From JADFWK01 sp035527895 (GTDB taxonomy: Bacteria > Desulfobacterota > DSM-4660 > Desulfatiglandales > B25-G16): 64,000 bases of DNA. Location of the stretch: assembly GCA_035527895.1 (NCBI GenBank), contig DATKZQ010000106.1, forward strand, positions 4,699 through 68,698, read 5' to 3'. Shown one piece after another: positions 43,965-53,457 of the stretch. The notes below the pieces were generated by a model, which did not search any database, was not told where the DNA came from, and worked only from the letters and a program-made list of their open reading frames with translations. The number at the start of each line of letters is the position of its first letter. Within the stretch, counting starts at the first letter, position 1. The translations under genes and the position numbers were made by a program.

Positions 43965-46900
43965 ATGGTTGGAAACATTCTAAAAGTCTTCCTGCTTGCC
44001 CTTGTGGTAGTGGTCGTTGTTGGCCTGGTGTTCTGGCTGGTCCTGGGTATGGGATGGGCCTGGTGGGTGGGTATTTTCATTCTTTTCGGCCTGCTGGGTC
44101 TGGTGCTTTGCCTGTTGCTGTTACGGAAAATTCTGCTCAGGCGACGTGAGCAGCGATTTGTACAGCAGGTTATTGCGCAGGACGAATCCTACCGAAAAAC
44201 CCTCGGTGATAAGGAAAAGGAGGGCTCAAAAGAGCTGCAGGATGGATGGAAGGAGGCCATCACAGCGCTCAGAAAATCACACCTTAAAAAATACGGGAAT
44301 CCCCTTTATGTCCTGCCCTGGTATATGGTGATCGGGGAGAGCGGCTCGGGAAAAACCACGGCGATTCAGAGCGCCGGGCTATCCTCGCCATTCGTCGAAA
44401 TACGGCGGGCATCAGGCATTAGCGGAACACGGAATTGTGACTGGTGGTTCTTCGAGCAGGCGATAATCCTTGACACCGCCGGCAGGTACGCCATTCCTGT
44501 TGACGAGGGTCGCGACAAGGACGAGTGGCAGAGATTCTTAAAGTTGCTGGCGAAGTTCCGAAAAAGGGAACCCATAAACGGCCTTGTCGTAACCATCGCC
44601 GCCGATAAGCTGGCATTATCAGGGCCTGATGAACTGGAGGAAGAAGGCAGAAGCATCCGTCGCCGTATCGATGAGTTGATGCGTGTTCTGGGAGCCAAGT
44701 TTCCTGTCTATGTATTGGTGACAAAGTGTGATTTAGTTCAAGGCATGACCACGTTTTGCGCTACCTTGCCCGAAGAAACACTCGGCCAGGCCATGGGAAT
44801 GATAAACCAAGACCTCTCGACCGACGTCCAATCCTTCACGGGAAACTCCATGCACTCCCTGGGCGAGCGATTGAGAGATTTACGGTTGCTCCTTTTTCAT
44901 AAATCCAGGTCCAAAACCCCAGACCCCGGGCTACTTCTCTTTCCCGAGGAGTTCGAAAGTCTTAAACCCAGGCTCAGCGCCTTTATGAAGGGCACCTTTC
45001 AGGAAAATCCCTATCAGGAGACACCGATACTCAGAGGGCTCTACTTTAGCAGCGGAAAACAGGAAGGCAGCCCGTATTCCCATTTTCTTAAGGAGCTCGG
45101 CCTGATCGATGAGCGGGAAGTATTGCCGGGAACCAGCAAGGGACTGTTCCTGCACGACTTTTTTTCACGCATCATGCCCGCCGACAGAGGCCTGTTTGCT
45201 CCCACCCAGCGAACCCTGGAGTGGAGCAGGCTGACGCAGAATCTGGGCCTGGCGGCCTGGCTGGCCGTGGCCATTGCGATTTGCGGGTTGTTGAGCTTTT
45301 CGTTTGCCAAAAATTTGATGATCATGAGAGAAGTTTCAAAGGAGGCTTCCAAACCGGTCGTTTTGCAGAACGAACTTGTCGCCGATGTGATCAGCCTGGA
45401 TCGATTTCGTCAGGCGATCCTCAGAGTGGAAGATCGGAATCGGGGATGGTGGCTCCCCAGGTTTGGGTTATCCCAAAGCATACACGTTGAGCATGAACTT
45501 AAAACGAAATACTGTAAACAATTCTACGACGGTCTCCTGGTTAATTATAACGAGAAAATGGCCGAGACGATGACGCACTTTTCAGCCGCAACATCCCAGG
45601 AGGTCATCGGCGCACACGGTGCCCAATTAGTCCGGCGTATTAACCTCGTGCGCCGCCGGCTTGAAAATGAAGCGCTGGAGGTTCTCAAGGCCAGGCCCCA
45701 GCCGTCCTATGTACGTACATTGCAGGCAGCAAGCCAGGAAGTCATCCCTGAAGTCGGACAGAAACTGGCGGATTTATACTTTTATTATGTTTTCTGGCAT
45801 GAGGATGCCAGCGTATTGAATAAGGAGATGAATGAACTGCTGATTCTGTTACGGCACGTGCTTACGCTGAAAGACTCCAATTTGAATTGGATTGCCACCT
45901 GGATAAATCTCGATCCAGCACTCTCATACCTTACCTTACAGGATTTTTGGGGAGGGAGCCTGGAGCTCGAGGACCAAAACAAGGTGCCGCCTGCTTTTAC
46001 CCTTCAGGGAAAAGCCAAGATCGATGCTTTTCTAACCGAGATTGAATCCGCCCTTTTCGACCCTATGATCATTGCAAGCAGGAAATTGGAATTCCAAACG
46101 TGGTACCCTAAGACATATTTCAGTGCCTGGCATGACTTTGGCGTCGCATTTCCCCGTGGTGCCGACCGGCTGAAGGGAAAAGCCGAATGGCGTCAGGTGG
46201 CGTCATTGATGGGTACCGATCAGAATCCGTATTTCGCGCTGCTTGATCGCCTTGTAGAAGAGATAGAACCCTTTGCCAAAAACACGGAGCTGCCGTCGTG
46301 GCTGCAGCTCGTTAACGATTACAAGACCACAAGGGTTAAGGCCGCGAAGCTGAAAGAAACCAAGGGAGAAAAACCAGGGATCATCAAAAAGGCGACCCAG
46401 AAAGTGGAAAAAAAGCTTGCCACGCTTGAAAAACAAACCGGTGTGAAAGCCGGGGGCCTGGAATCCAAGCTCATGGCTGCTCAAGCATTACATGATTACC
46501 AAAATGCACTCGCCGAAATCGCGCCGGTTTCTGCCTCCAGAGAGACGGCTTACCAGGCGGCTGCAGCCATCTATAATGATGACCCTGCCACCAGCAAAAC
46601 ACCCTTTTATGCTGGAACGAGGGCACTGGATCAGCTCAACTCCGCCATGGCCGGCACCGGGCCGGATCAAGAGTTATTCTGGAGACTGGTGCAAGGCCCT
46701 CTTAATTATTTCCTGGCGTTTGCCTCCAAAGAAGCGGCATGCAAGCTGCAGAAACTCTGGGAAACAGAAGTGCTTGTTGAGGTGCAGGGAGCCCCTGATA
46801 GGGCTACCCTCATGGAACTTCTATTGGGTGAAAACGGATATGCCAAGAAATTCGTCGACGGGCCGGCCAAGCCGTTTCTTGCGAGAAGCCTTAAAAAAGG

Positions 46901-47441
46901 CTTTTATGCGAAAGAGATAATGGGGCAAAGCGTACCATTTGATGAGTACTTTTTCTCCTTCTTAACCAAGGGCTCCAGGTCAGCACGACCGGTCATGGCC
47001 AGCTACACGGTCACTATTCAGGGAGAACCGACCGGCGCTAACAAAGAGGCTTCAGTGATACCCCACGAGACTGTCCTGGAAATGCAGTGTGCCAATGAAA
47101 CCCTGCGCCTGGTCAATCTCAACTACCCGGTTCGAAAAAGCTTTAAGTGGTCCCCTCAAAGTTGCGGCGACGTCGTATTCACGATAAAAATTAGCAATCT
47201 GACTTTGACCAAAAAATACACCGGAAACATGGCATTTGCGGAATTCCTGAGAGATTTTGAAAAAGGCTCACGTACCTTTTATCCCCGGGAATTCCCGGAC
47301 GAACAAGCCGATCTCAAACGGATGGGGGTTCAGTACCTTAAGGCGAAATACAGCTTCAAAGGGAACACGCCGGTTATCGGGCTTTTCCGCACCGGTCCTG
47401 GTAGGGTACCCGAGGAAATTGCAGCGTGCTGGGATCAATAA
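43965..47441 (+). CDS. tssM: T6SS membrane-complex protein TssM (IcmF family)
   Basis: A 1158-residue protein. Two N-terminal membrane helices (about residues 5-50) are followed by a cytoplasmic NTPase-like domain with an intact Walker A, GESGSGKTT (about residues 124-132), and a Walker B-like ILDTAGRYA. A third helix AAWLAVAIAICGLLSFSF near residue 430 leads to the large periplasmic part. Many TssM proteins lose Walker A, so the intact motif is worth noting. The C-terminal beta domain binds TssJ. It overlaps tagF by 16 bases. Confidence 0.95.
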   Translation: MVGNILKVFLLALVVVVVVGLVFWLVLGMGWAWWVGIFILFGLLGLVLCLLLLRKILLRRREQRFVQQVIAQDESYRKTLGDKEKEGSKELQDGWKEAITALRKSHLKKYGNPLYVLPWYMVIGESGSGKTTAIQSAGLSSPFVEIRRASGISGTRNCDWWFFEQAIILDTAGRYAIPVDEGRDKDEWQRFLKLLAKFRKREPINGLVVTIAADKLALSGPDELEEEGRSIRRRIDELMRVLGAKFPVYVLVTKCDLVQGMTTFCATLPEETLGQAMGMINQDLSTDVQSFTGNSMHSLGERLRDLRLLLFHKSRSKTPDPGLLLFPEEFESLKPRLSAFMKGTFQENPYQETPILRGLYFSSGKQEGSPYSHFLKELGLIDEREVLPGTSKGLFLHDFFSRIMPADRGLFAPTQRTLEWSRLTQNLGLAAWLAVAIAICGLLSFSFAKNLMIMREVSKEASKPVVLQNELVADVISLDRFRQAILRVEDRNRGWWLPRFGLSQSIHVEHELKTKYCKQFYDGLLVNYNEKMAETMTHFSAATSQEVIGAHGAQLVRRINLVRRRLENEALEVLKARPQPSYVRTLQAASQEVIPEVGQKLADLYFYYVFWHEDASVLNKEMNELLILLRHVLTLKDSNLNWIATWINLDPALSYLTLQDFWGGSLELEDQNKVPPAFTLQGKAKIDAFLTEIESALFDPMIIASRKLEFQTWYPKTYFSAWHDFGVAFPRGADRLKGKAEWRQVASLMGTDQNPYFALLDRLVEEIEPFAKNTELPSWLQLVNDYKTTRVKAAKLKETKGEKPGIIKKATQKVEKKLATLEKQTGVKAGGLESKLMAAQALHDYQNALAEIAPVSASRETAYQAAAAIYNDDPATSKTPFYAGTRALDQLNSAMAGTGPDQELFWRLVQGPLNYFLAFASKEAACKLQKLWETEVLVEVQGAPDRATLMELLLGENGYAKKFVDGPAKPFLARSLKKGFYAKEIMGQSVPFDEYFFSFLTKGSRSARPVMASYTVTIQGEPTGANKEASVIPHETVLEMQCANETLRLVNLNYPVRKSFKWSPQSCGDVVFTIKISNLTLTKKYTGNMAFAEFLRDFEKGSRTFYPREFPDEQADLKRMGVQYLKAKYSFKGNTPVIGLFRTGPGRVPEEIAACWDQ

Positions 47442-48199
47442 GGCCGAAATCCCCCTGGGAATGGTCCGCCACGGGAAAGCACCCCGCGGCAATGGACTAC
47501 TTCCAGCTCGGCGATGTTGCGCCCCTGGCGCAGGCCTTTGCGGCCTGGATCGAGAGCGGGTATCAGAAACTGCTTGCTAAGAACCATGCCGGCCGGAAGT
47601 TTCATTCGTGGCGCTTTTGGACCAGGGGGATACGAAAAGGGCATATCGCCTGCGGTGTCGGGCGGGACAGCAGTGATAGCGCAGGCAGACCGTATCCCCT
47701 CCTGATTATGGGAACCGGTACCCTGCCGGGCTGGGAAGAAAACTGGGATCTTTTGGCGTTTTTGTTCGAGGGAATCTGGAGCCAGATCGAATACCTTGCC
47801 TCCAGGCCCCTCGCCGACTTGAAGCAGCTGGAATCTGAGATCAGCCGGATTAACATGCCGACTGAGGATTGGTCTGCCCTCGCCACTCAAGGTTTACACA
47901 CTGCCGGGCCAGGGCATGGCCATGACCAAAACGGTCATACCAGCACATTCGGTGCCATTGGGGGAGCCGCCGAAGCGCTTTTGACGCGCAATGAGTTCTT
48001 AGTGTCCATCGACTCTTACCACGACGGTGACACCTCATCGCTCGTGGGGTTTTGGAACCGTGCTCTTAAGTCACGCACGGATATTGTTCCCAATGCCGTG
48101 TTTATGGGAGGGATTCCGGAACAATCGTACCTGGCCTTATTCACTCGATCGCTGAACTCGAGCGATTTTGAAAGGCTTTGGTCCATATCCTCAGCCTGA
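47426..48199 (+). CDS. tagF: T6SS accessory protein TagF
   Basis: A 257-residue protein of the TagF/SciT family. YFQLGDVAPLAQAFAAWIES (the start of the conserved domain usually FGKLP...FV), YPLLIMGTGTLPGW and EGIWSQIEYL match the family. TagF post-translationally represses T6SS, acting on the Fha/threonine-phosphorylation branch. GTG start inside the tssM end. The TGA stop is the first part of the repeat that follows, so repeat insertion seems to have set the gene's 3' end. Confidence 0.85.
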   Translation: MLGSIRPKSPWEWSATGKHPAAMDYFQLGDVAPLAQAFAAWIESGYQKLLAKNHAGRKFHSWRFWTRGIRKGHIACGVGRDSSDSAGRPYPLLIMGTGTLPGWEENWDLLAFLFEGIWSQIEYLASRPLADLKQLESEISRINMPTEDWSALATQGLHTAGPGHGHDQNGHTSTFGAIGGAAEALLTRNEFLVSIDSYHDGDTSSLVGFWNRALKSRTDIVPNAVFMGGIPEQSYLALFTRSLNSSDFERLWSISSA

Positions 48200-48202
48200 A
48201 CC

Positions 48203-48346
48203 ACCCCTGCAGCAAGACTTCGGTGAGCTCAGTCGAGCCGCTGCAGGGTATCCAATTTCAAAGCCCCCTCTCTTGATGGGAGGGGCCAACCCGCCAGACT
48301 TCAGGCGGGTAAAGGGGAGGGTGAGCAAACATTTTATCACCCCCGT
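48203..48346 (+). repeat. CTGCAG/CCCTCCC repeat with two nested insertions, within the T6SS locus
   Basis: Same family and orientation as the 26693 copy, but the first hairpin carries about 24 extra bases (GACTTCGGTGAGCTCAGTCG region) between its arms, and the second hairpin is interrupted by the 20-nt palindrome CCCGCCAGACTTCAGGCGGG (48290-48309). It stops after ATTTTATCACCCCC, so the right third is missing. It separates tagF from tssA. Confidence 0.88.
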
Positions 48347-48467
48347 TGCATTGCGTTTTGTATTTCATGGGAGCATGTGGTCTATACAGGATTTGAACAG
48401 ACATTCCCTTTGAAAATACCATAGAATGAAATCGTAAAACTTTAAGAGGGCGAGCAGGAATTCGTAA

Positions 48468-50066
48468 ATGGAAATTCTTTCTTTAGGAAAAGACCCTATT
48501 CAACCCGATCAGCCTGCCGGATCAGATGTCCGCTATGAGCCCGAGTACGAGGAACTTCAGGCTGAAATTGATAAACTCTCAGTACCCTCGGCATCAGGCG
48601 GTACAGACTGGAAAAAAGTCAGCGATCTGGCAGCTGCGATCCTGGCCAATAAATCGAAGGATCTCCTGGTAGCCAGCTATTTGGCGGTGAGTCAGGTTCA
48701 CATGCGCCGCATCGAGGGATTGGCTGACGGGTTGATCGTCATCCATGACCTTATCGCCAATCACTGGGACAACATGTTTCCGCCCAAAAAGCGGATGCGC
48801 GGCCGGATGGGAGCCGTCGAGTGGTGGGTGGAGAAAACCGAAGCGGCCCTGACCGCGGTAAAGCACGAACCGGTTGCAGCGGAAAAACTGGAGGCCATCA
48901 AAACAACCCTTTCACAGATCGATACCCTGTTGAACGAGTACCTGCCTGAACCGCCTTTGCTCCGGCCGATTCAGCGCGCTCTTGAAGTGGTTCCATCCGT
49001 GTCAGAAAAGAAACCGGAGACCGAAGCGGCCCCGTTCACGGAACAGGCCTGGCCGGAGCCGCCGCCCGCGCCGGAGCCGGAAATGAAACGAGAGGCCCCC
49101 AAACCTGCTCCTGCCGCCGCTGAACCGGAAACCCTCGCAACCGTTCAGGACGCTCAAAAGGTCATCTCCTCGGGCATGCAAAAGGTCCGGCAGGCCGCCG
49201 CTTTTCTTCTGGAAACCGATCTCACGAATGCCATGGCCTACCGCTATCGGCGAATCGCTGCCTGGTCGGTAGTTTCGGCGCTTCCACCGGAATCTGACGG
49301 GCAAACTCAGATCCCGCCCCCTGCCCCTCAGATTCTTCAATCGCTGCTGGACTTCAAGGAAAACGGCAATTGGAATGCCCTTATCATGGCTGCCGAGCAG
49401 CGGCTGTCGCAATATATCTTCTGGTTTGATTTGAACCGTCTCGTGGCCGAAGCCTTAGGCAACCTCGGAGATGGCTACGAGAACGCCAATGAAGCAGTGT
49501 CCCAGGAAACCGCCCTTTTCATTCATCGCCTGCCGGGTCTTGTCGGTATGACCTTTTCCGACGGCACGCCTTTTGCCGATCCTGAAACCAGCCAGTGGCT
49601 GAAAGGTATTGCCCTGGGGGCTGGATCAGCCGCGGACTCTGCGGTGCCCACGCCGGCAACCGTCAAAGGCACGGATGAAACCCATCGTATGGCACATACC
49701 CTGGCAGAGGCGCAGGCCCTTGCCAAGAAAAAGAAGCTGCTTGAAGCGGTTCAGTTGCTTCAAACAGAACTGAAAAACTGCGTCTCACAGCAAGAGGCCC
49801 TCATGTGGCGATTAGCCTTGTGCCGCATGTTTATAGGATCAAAGCGGACGGACATGGCAGTGCCTCATCTTGAACTAGTCTTAAAGGACATCGAAACTTA
49901 CCGGCTTGAAACCTGGGATCCCCGGCTGGCGTTAGACGGCCTCAAGCTGGTATGGACCGCTTACAGCACTTACACCACTACTGAGGCAAAAAGTAAGGCG
50001 GAAGCCGTATTCAGCCAGATCGCCAAACTCGATCCGGCAGAAGCTTTGAAGCTCAGTAAACCATGA
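48468..50066 (+). CDS. tssA: T6SS cap protein TssA
   Basis: A 532-residue protein with an N-terminal ImpA domain: VRYEPEYEELQAEIDKL, TDWKKVSDLAAAILANKSKD and IANHWDNMFPPKKRMRGRM. A Pro/Ala/Glu-rich linker (about residues 175-220) leads to a VasJ-like C-terminal helical domain (for example AEAQALAKKKKLLEAVQLL). TssA primes sheath and tube polymerisation. ATG start at 48468 with GAGGGCGAGCAGG upstream. The long C-terminal form is common in systems whose TssA caps the distal end. Confidence 0.93.
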   Translation: MEILSLGKDPIQPDQPAGSDVRYEPEYEELQAEIDKLSVPSASGGTDWKKVSDLAAAILANKSKDLLVASYLAVSQVHMRRIEGLADGLIVIHDLIANHWDNMFPPKKRMRGRMGAVEWWVEKTEAALTAVKHEPVAAEKLEAIKTTLSQIDTLLNEYLPEPPLLRPIQRALEVVPSVSEKKPETEAAPFTEQAWPEPPPAPEPEMKREAPKPAPAAAEPETLATVQDAQKVISSGMQKVRQAAAFLLETDLTNAMAYRYRRIAAWSVVSALPPESDGQTQIPPPAPQILQSLLDFKENGNWNALIMAAEQRLSQYIFWFDLNRLVAEALGNLGDGYENANEAVSQETALFIHRLPGLVGMTFSDGTPFADPETSQWLKGIALGAGSAADSAVPTPATVKGTDETHRMAHTLAEAQALAKKKKLLEAVQLLQTELKNCVSQQEALMWRLALCRMFIGSKRTDMAVPHLELVLKDIETYRLETWDPRLALDGLKLVWTAYSTYTTTEAKSKAEAVFSQIAKLDPAEALKLSKP

Positions 50067-50232
50067 AATGAATTTCTCAGAAAATCAGTTGTGTTTTTGG
50101 GAAAAAAATTCTAATATCTTCGCGAAGTTATCTTTACAGGAACAGTTTCAGCTCCATGCTGAGCAGGTTATGGTATCATTTTTGGATTTTCCGTAGTGTT
50201 TTCATATTAATTTCAAACGAAAGGGGAAAGCC

Positions 50233-50718
50233 ATGGCAAAAGAAGGATCTGTCGCCCCGAAGGAAAGGGTAAATATCGTGTATCGGCCCGCCACGGGTGA
50301 CGCCAAAGAAGAGGTTGAACTTCCGCTCAAGCTGTTGGTTGTAGGCGATTTCACACAGCGTCCGGATGGCCGGATGGTAGAGGAGCGCGAGCCGATCAAC
50401 ATCGACAAGGACAATTTCAACGAGGTGTTGAAGGCTCAAAACCTGAGCCTCGATTTAACGGTCCCTAACAAGCTTTCCGAAGATCCCGACGCGGAGTTGA
50501 ACGTTTCAGTGAAGTTCGAGTCGATCAAAGATTTCGAGCCGGAAGCCATCGCCAAAAACACACCGGAGCTGAACAAGCTTCTCGAACTCCGGGAAGCACT
50601 GAATTCCCTGAAAGGCCCCATGAGCAATCGCCCGGAGTTTCGCAAGAAAATCCAGGAATTGATCAAAAATGAGGCCGCCAGGGAACAGCTGTTAAAAGAG
50701 CTTAAAATCGAAGAATAA
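50233..50718 (+). CDS. tssB: T6SS sheath small subunit TssB
   Basis: A 161-residue protein with the TssB/VipA pattern: RVNIVYRPATGDAKEEVELP, LKLLVVGDFTQRPDGR and LNVSVKFESIKDFEPEAI. It forms the contractile sheath with TssC. ATG start after GAAAGGGGAAAGCC. tssC follows 14 bases later. Confidence 0.96.
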   Translation: MAKEGSVAPKERVNIVYRPATGDAKEEVELPLKLLVVGDFTQRPDGRMVEEREPINIDKDNFNEVLKAQNLSLDLTVPNKLSEDPDAELNVSVKFESIKDFEPEAIAKNTPELNKLLELREALNSLKGPMSNRPEFRKKIQELIKNEAAREQLLKELKIEE

Positions 50719-50732
50719 GAAAGGGGGATCAT

Positions 50733-52223
50733 ATGGCCGAAGAACGCGAAAAAGAACAGACCGTTTCCCCGGAGGAACAAACAGCCGAGGCACCCTCTCT
50801 GCTTGACGAAATCGTCAGCGCTACCCGAATCAAGCCAAAAGATGAAAGCTACTCTCTGGCGAAAAAGGGCGTGGAGGCCTTGATAGCACAGCTCGTCGAG
50901 CCTGGACGGGAGGTGGAGAAGGTTTCCAAAGCCACGGTCGATGAGATGATTGCTGAAATTGACAAAAAACTCAGTCTTCAGATGGATGCAATTCTGCATC
51001 ATCCGGACTTCCAGAAACTGGAATCCTCCTGGAATTCATTGAAGTTTCTGGTGGACAAGACCGATTTCAGGGAAAACATCAGGCTGGAACTGCTCAACGC
51101 GAGCAAAGAAGATCTCCTGGAGGACTTCGAAGATGCACCGGAAATCACCAAATCCGGGCTTTATAAGACGTTCTATACGGCAGAGTACGGTCAGTTCGGC
51201 GGAAAGCCTTACGGAAACATTATCGCCAACTATGAATTCGGACCCGGACCTCAGGATATCAAATTATTGCAACATGTTGCCAGCGTGTCGGCCATGGCAC
51301 ACGCCCCGTTTATCGCCGCGGCCGGACCCGAATTTTTCGGGCTGGACGACTTTAACGGTCTGCCCAATATGAAGGATTTAAGATCGATCTTCGAAGGCCC
51401 ACAGTACATCAAATGGCAGTCCTTCAGGGAATCCGAGGATGCCCGTTACGTCGCCCTAGCCCTGCCCCGCTTTCTGTTACGCCTGCCCTATAGCCCGGAT
51501 ACCAAACCCGTGAAGGCCTTCAATTATGAAGAAGATGTCTCCGCATCCCACGAGCATTACCTGTGGGGGAATACCGCCTTTGCCTTCGCATCCCGGATTA
51601 CGGACAGTTTCGCAAAATACCGATGGTGCACCAATATCATCGGACCGCTCGGGGGCGGTGCGGTTGAAGACCTTCCGGTACACCAGTTCGAGTCCATGGG
51701 GGCCATTCAGACCAAAATCCCCACTGAGGTGCTCATCTCCGATCGCCGGGAGTTCGAGCTCGCCGAGGAGGGTTTTATCTCACTGGCCATGCGCAAAGGC
51801 AGCGACAACGCCTGCTTCTTTTCGGCCAACTCGGCTCAGAAGCCCAAGAACTTCGGGATCAGCCCGGAAGGCAAGGAAGCCGAACTCAACTACAAGCTGG
51901 GTACGGAAATGCCGTACATGTTTGTGGCCAACAGGCTGGCCCACTATCTGAAGGTGATTCAAAGGGAGAATATCGGCAGCTGGAAGGAAAGGACCGATTT
52001 GGATAGAGAGCTGAACGCCTGGATTCGCCAGTACGTTGCCGATCAGGACAACCCAAGTCCCGACACCCGCAGCCGGAGGCCGCTGCGTCAGGCGCAGATA
52101 ACGGTGGAGGATGTTGAGGGAGAGCCCGGTTGGTACCGGGTTGGGCTGAAAGTCAGGCCCCATTTTAAATACATGGGAGCCTATTTTACCCTATCCCTCG
52201 TAGGAAAGCTGGATAAAGAATAA
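50733..52223 (+). CDS. tssC: T6SS sheath large subunit TssC
   Basis: A 496-residue protein with all expected TssC/VipB segments: PDFQKLESSWNSLKFLVD, YGQFGGKPYGNIIANYEF and FNGLPNMKDLRSIFEGPQY, then ALALPRFLLRLPYSPDT, and near the end FKYMGAYFTLSLVGKLDKE. ATG start after GAAAGGGGG. It pairs with TssB in the sheath and is recycled by ClpV. Confidence 0.97.
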   Translation: MAEEREKEQTVSPEEQTAEAPSLLDEIVSATRIKPKDESYSLAKKGVEALIAQLVEPGREVEKVSKATVDEMIAEIDKKLSLQMDAILHHPDFQKLESSWNSLKFLVDKTDFRENIRLELLNASKEDLLEDFEDAPEITKSGLYKTFYTAEYGQFGGKPYGNIIANYEFGPGPQDIKLLQHVASVSAMAHAPFIAAAGPEFFGLDDFNGLPNMKDLRSIFEGPQYIKWQSFRESEDARYVALALPRFLLRLPYSPDTKPVKAFNYEEDVSASHEHYLWGNTAFAFASRITDSFAKYRWCTNIIGPLGGGAVEDLPVHQFESMGAIQTKIPTEVLISDRREFELAEEGFISLAMRKGSDNACFFSANSAQKPKNFGISPEGKEAELNYKLGTEMPYMFVANRLAHYLKVIQRENIGSWKERTDLDRELNAWIRQYVADQDNPSPDTRSRRPLRQAQITVEDVEGEPGWYRVGLKVRPHFKYMGAYFTLSLVGKLDKE

Positions 52224-52253
52224 CACTCTAAAAAAACGAAAAGGAGGTTTACC

Positions 52254-52769
52254 ATGCCAACACCCGCTTTTCTGTCAATCGAAGGCGCTACTCAGGGTAA
52301 CATCACAGAAGGAGCTTTTACCCAAGAAAGCGTCGGAAACGTTTACCAGGAAGGTCACGAAAACGAGATCCTGGTGGAAGCGTTCAGTCACACGGTTACC
52401 GTTCCCACGGATCCCCAAAGCGGTCAACCCACGGGGCAGCGCGTTCACAAGCCTCTAACGATTACCAAGGTTTTCGATAAGTCCTCTCCCATGCTTTACA
52501 AGGCGCTTTCGAGCGGTGAGAGGCTGCCCAAATGCGAAATCAAATGGTGGCGGACCAGCAGTCAAGGAGTGCAGGAACACTATTTCACCACGAAATTGGA
52601 GGATGCCATCATCACCACTATATCGGCCCGGATGCCCAACTGTCAGGACCCAAGTCAGGCGCACTTCACCCATCTGGAGGATGTCTCGTTCAGCTACCGC
52701 AAAATCACCTGGACCCACGAGATCGGCTCAACCACCGGGGAGGATGACTGGAGGGCACCGGTCAAGTAA
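52254..52769 (+). CDS. hcp: T6SS inner-tube protein Hcp (TssD)
   Basis: A 171-residue protein with the Hcp fold: PAFLSIEGATQGNITEGAF, ILVEAFSHTVTVP, KPLTITKVFDKSSPMLYKAL and LEDVSFSYRKITWTHE. It forms hexameric rings of the inner tube and is secreted. ATG start after AAAAGGAGG. A 205-base gap to tssE is the longest within the lower operon. Confidence 0.97.
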   Translation: MPTPAFLSIEGATQGNITEGAFTQESVGNVYQEGHENEILVEAFSHTVTVPTDPQSGQPTGQRVHKPLTITKVFDKSSPMLYKALSSGERLPKCEIKWWRTSSQGVQEHYFTTKLEDAIITTISARMPNCQDPSQAHFTHLEDVSFSYRKITWTHEIGSTTGEDDWRAPVK

Positions 52770-52974
52770 ATTTGATTCGAACCGTCAACTCACCGTAGGG
52801 TCTCCCTTTTTCCCATGCCCTTGGAAGAGTGGGAGATCCTGCTCGCCATAGTCCCGCTCCGCGATACTCAGGCAAGGCGGGCAGGGATGAAGTTGGTCTT
52901 AATCCCTTCATTGATTTCGCTCGTATAAGCGGAGGTGAGACGATTCAACCGTATTTTCTGAAGCTCATAAAATC

Positions 52975-53388
52975 ATGCGTGAAGAAAGGCTAACCGAGCG
53001 TATCCGATCGTGGAAGCAGGCACCTGAACGGCGCGGCGGGCGGGATCCGAAACGAATGATCGATTCCATCATCCGGCACCTGGAACGGATCCTGAACACT
53101 CGCCAGGGTAGTGTTCCGATTGCCGATGATTACGGCATCCCGGACTTTACCGATTTAAGCTCCGGGTTCTCCGACGCCCTACGAGACTTGGAGCGGACGA
53201 TCCGCAATACGATCCAAAAATACGAGCCCCGATTAAAATCGGTGCGCGTCAAATTGATACCCCAGGAGGAAAACACGCTTGCGGTCAGTTTTCAGATCGT
53301 AGGCCAGCTCATCCTGGAAGAAGAGAAAAATCCCATTACCTTTCAGAGCGTTATGGATTCAGACGGCAAATTCACGATAAAGGCATAA
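52975..53388 (+). CDS. tssE: T6SS baseplate protein TssE (gp25-like)
   Basis: A 137-residue protein. LTERIRSWKQAPERRGG opens it, followed by SIIRHLERILNTRQGSVPIA (the gp25 hallmark) and DYGIPDFTDLSSGFSDAL. The EFR core motif is in IQKYEPRL. It initiates sheath assembly at the baseplate. ATG at 52975, weak ribosome site. Confidence 0.93.
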   Translation: MREERLTERIRSWKQAPERRGGRDPKRMIDSIIRHLERILNTRQGSVPIADDYGIPDFTDLSSGFSDALRDLERTIRNTIQKYEPRLKSVRVKLIPQEENTLAVSFQIVGQLILEEEKNPITFQSVMDSDGKFTIKA

Positions 53389-53457
53389 TCTTGCCCGTCA
53401 ACAAGCAATAAGATTCGCAACGGATAGCCTCTTACAGATAGGGAATCGTCAATACCT

